Source of the DNA: Ectocarpus siliculosus
Taxonomy: Eukaryota > Sar > Phaeophyceae > Ectocarpales > Ectocarpaceae
NCBI GenBank assembly: GCA_000310025.1
Contig: FN649733.1
Location: forward strand, 2,130,232 to 2,162,778
Reading direction: 5' to 3'
Length of the DNA stretch: 32,547 bases
The notes beneath the pieces are model-generated. The model had not been told where the DNA came from and made no database searches. It saw only the letters and a program-made list of their open reading frames with translations. This document shows positions 32,409 through 32,547 of this stretch, piece after piece; position 1 is the stretch's first letter; every line of letters begins with the position of its first letter. Made by a program: the position numbers and the translations under genes.

Positions 32409-32547
32409 AGTAATGGCACATTTTTTTTTGCGCTCTTATGGCCATATTTGGTGTCTCGTGGGGGAGTTTTCCTCCGTTCAGGAGGAGGCTGGGATTACGG
32501 TTGTCCGGGCGGATGCATGCCCCCCCCCCCCCCCCCCCCGCCCGCCC
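32409..32547. other. 3' flank of eIF3J, ending in poly-C
   Basis: Short 3' untranslated or intergenic sequence with a T run, ending in 20 C (32520-32539) at the window edge. No further gene visible. Confidence 0.6.

Noticed and set aside
1-32547. CRISPR array, bacterial operon, phage or toxin-antitoxin system
   Set aside because: No regularly spaced identical repeats, no ribosome binding sites and no such genes. All recognised genes are spliced eukaryotic genes.

Overview
The window looks like intron-rich nuclear DNA from a eukaryotic alga. Coding sequence sits in short exons of about 40-230 bp. These are separated by introns of roughly 240-1900 bp that are full of microsatellites, poly-C/poly-G runs and small inverted repeats. 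There are no prokaryote-style operons or ribosome binding sites. The base composition, the repeat style and the form of the SET-domain protein make me favour a stramenopile, possibly a brown alga. That is an inference, not something the sequence proves. The assembly is a draft, with a run of N at 10159-11042.

Three genes can be read exon by exon. (1) Minus strand, 23544 down to 16313: a complete ten-exon gene for a secreted histidine acid phosphatase of 457 residues, with a signal peptide, an RHG catalytic motif and an HD motif. (2) Plus strand, about 24166 to 26709: a small SET-domain protein methyltransferase in five exons, divergent from the phosphatase gene, with an uncertain start. (3) Plus strand, 28209 to 32408: a complete six-exon gene for translation initiation factor eIF3 subunit J (240 residues). 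A fourth, less certain plus-strand gene at 7304-7814 encodes a small protein with two exact CX9C motifs (CHCH fold, typical of mitochondrial intermembrane-space proteins). A possible extra CX9C exon lies at 9135-9289.

The left third (1-7300) and 9290-16300 are mostly non-coding or unassignable. They contain a likely terminal exon of a gene entering from the left (251-370), an unassigned minus-strand exon candidate (5363-5589), a possible membrane-anchor first exon (14987-15061), degenerate tandem repeats and many simple repeats. I found no CRISPR array, rRNA, intact tRNA or autonomous transposon.

The genes do not form an obvious pathway. Their functions are extracellular phosphate release, protein methylation, translation initiation and possibly mitochondrial protein biogenesis. 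The most distinctive features are structural: three inferred GC-AG introns, simple repeats beside 3' splice sites, a tandem duplication across a splice donor in the SET gene, a decoy copy of an exon start in eIF3J, an interstitial telomere-like repeat, and an undescribed element of about 0.6 kb with terminal inverted repeats inside a phosphatase intron. I did not find a convincing new multi-gene system.
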